This document shows, piece after piece, positions 4,915 to 5,741 of a DNA stretch of 5,741 bases (its first letter is position 1; each line of letters opens with the position of its first letter). Location: the NCBI GenBank assembly GCA_904502175.1, contig CAJGDU010000082.1, positions 1 through 5,741 on the forward strand, written 5' to 3'. The translations under genes and the position numbers were made by a program. The stretch comes from Clostridiaceae bacterium (GTDB lineage Bacteria > Bacillota > Clostridia > Oscillospirales > Acutalibacteraceae). The notes under the pieces are model-generated. The model was not told where the DNA came from. It saw only the letters and a list, made by a program, of their open reading frames with translations, and made no database searches.

Positions 4915-5741
4915 ATGAGTAAGCTCACGAAAGAACAAATCTTGAAGAGCGCCAAAGAGAATCATGTGGAATTTGTACGGCTGCAGTTCACCGACCTGTT
5001 CGGCATCATGAAGAACGTCGCCATCACCGTCTCGCAGCTGGAGAAGGCGCTGGACAATGAGATCATGTTCGACGGCTCGTCCATCAACGGGTTCGTCCGC
5101 ATCGATGAGAGCGATATGTATCTGCACCCCGACTATGACACGTGGGCGATCGTCCCCTGGAGAAAACACGAGGAGATCCAGACCGGACGCCTCATCTGCT
5201 CCGTCTATAAATCCGACAACAAGACGCCCTTCGAGGGCGACCCCCGCAACGTCCTGCAGCGCGTCATGGACGAGGCGAAGGAGATGGGCTACGGCTTCAA
5301 CGTCGGTCCCGAGTGCGAGTTCTTCCTGTTCAAGCTGGACGAGGACGGCAAGCCGACCACGCAGGTGGCGGACCAGGCCGGCTACTTCGACCTGAACCCC
5401 ATCGACCACGGAGAGAACTGCCGCAGAGACATCTGTCTGGCGCTGGAGAACATGGGTTACACCATCGAGGCGTCCCACCACGAAGTGGCGGAAGGCCAGC
5501 ATGAGATCGACTTCCAGTTCGGCGACGTCCTTCTGACGGCCGACCGGGTCATGACCTTCAAGCACGTGGTCAAGACCTACGCGACAAAACACAATCTGCA
5601 CGCGACCTTCATGCCGAAACCCATCTACGGCATCAACGGCTCGGGCATGCATACCAATATGAGTCTTTATGACCTCAAGACCGGCAAGAACGTCTTTGAC
5701 GACCCGAAGGGCGAAAAGGGCCTCTCCAAGGAAGCCTACGC
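4915..5741 (+). CDS. glnA: Glutamine synthetase type I (GSI-alpha), N-terminal part (3' end outside window)
   Basis: Cytoplasmic dodecameric enzyme making glutamine from glutamate, ammonia and ATP, the main entry of ammonium into metabolism. The first 275 residues are visible of about 445 expected. The N-terminal beta-grasp domain contains LQFTDLFG (23-30) and DGSSINGFVRI (53-63). The catalytic domain contains GPECEFFLFKLDEDG (from 131), DFNPI-like YFDLNPID (157-164), SHHEVAEGQHEIDF (187-200), FMPKP (232-236) and NGSGMH (241-246). The metal ligands expected from B. subtilis GS map to Glu133, Glu135, Glu190, Glu197 and His246, all present. Arg62, linked to glutamine feedback inhibition in B. 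subtilis GSI-alpha, is conserved. The loop has SSINGF where B. subtilis has SSIEGF, a small difference of unknown effect. The C-terminal segment that would show presence or absence of the adenylylation Tyr is outside the window. A terminator lies 46 bases upstream, so glnA is a separate unit or is read through an attenuator. No GlnR/TnrA-like TGTNA-N7-TNACA site is seen. Confidence 0.98.
   Translation, partial: MSKLTKEQILKSAKENHVEFVRLQFTDLFGIMKNVAITVSQLEKALDNEIMFDGSSINGFVRIDESDMYLHPDYDTWAIVPWRKHEEIQTGRLICSVYKSDNKTPFEGDPRNVLQRVMDEAKEMGYGFNVGPECEFFLFKLDEDGKPTTQVADQAGYFDLNPIDHGENCRRDICLALENMGYTIEASHHEVAEGQHEIDFQFGDVLLTADRVMTFKHVVKTYATKHNLHATFMPKPIYGINGSGMHTNMSLYDLKTGKNVFDDPKGEKGLSKEAY

Noticed and set aside
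4888..5652. Minus-strand open frame of 254 codons opposite glnA
   Set aside because: Antisense shadow of a very well conserved gene; no protein motifs.

Overview
The window looks like a chromosomal segment of a GC-rich Gram-positive-type bacterium, most likely a member of the Firmicutes/Bacillota. Three things point there. The glutamine synthetase closely resembles the Bacillus/Clostridium GSI-alpha enzyme, including an Arg at position 62. The PlsC-like acyltransferase carries a zinc ribbon, a form I associate with clostridial genomes. Ribosome binding sites are strong (AAGGGA, GAAGGAG, AAGGGAGG). Intergenic stretches are AT-rich, while coding DNA strongly prefers C or G at third positions. 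I cannot name the genus. All four genes are on the + strand and about 96 percent of the window is coding.

Layout. (1) Positions 2-955: the C-terminal part of a sensor histidine kinase, cut by the left edge (last membrane helix, HAMP, HisKA, HATPase_c). (2) Positions 956-1006: a short AT-rich gap whose inverted repeat could hide the next ribosome binding site. (3) Positions 1007-3577: a large two-domain protein, an alpha/beta-hydrolase-fold domain fused to an AMP-forming acyl-CoA/acyl-acid synthetase. (4) Positions 3580-4770: a PlsC-type lysophospholipid acyltransferase homologue with a four-Cys zinc ribbon and a C-terminal beta-rich region, starting 2 bases after the previous stop. (5) Positions 4771-4914: a 144-base intergenic region with a sigma-70-like promoter, a strong intrinsic terminator and the glnA ribosome binding site. 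(6) Positions 4915-5741: the first 275 codons of glnA, cut by the right edge.

How the genes may work together. The middle pair looks like a lipid acylation module. One protein would activate an acyl chain with ATP, and the next could transfer it to a lysophospholipid or glycerol-phosphate acceptor. This resembles the chemistry of E. coli Aas, where acyltransferase and acyl-ACP synthetase lie in one polypeptide; here the two halves are separate, translationally adjacent genes. The odd part is the N-terminal hydrolase fold: by eye, none of the three catalytic triad positions holds its usual residue (Asp for Ser, Asn for Asp, Leu for His). It may therefore be a non-catalytic binding or regulatory domain. 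The kinase upstream may belong to the same transcript or may just be a neighbour. glnA appears to be a separate unit, with a possible attenuation arrangement in its leader.

I see no mobile elements, CRISPR arrays or RNA genes.
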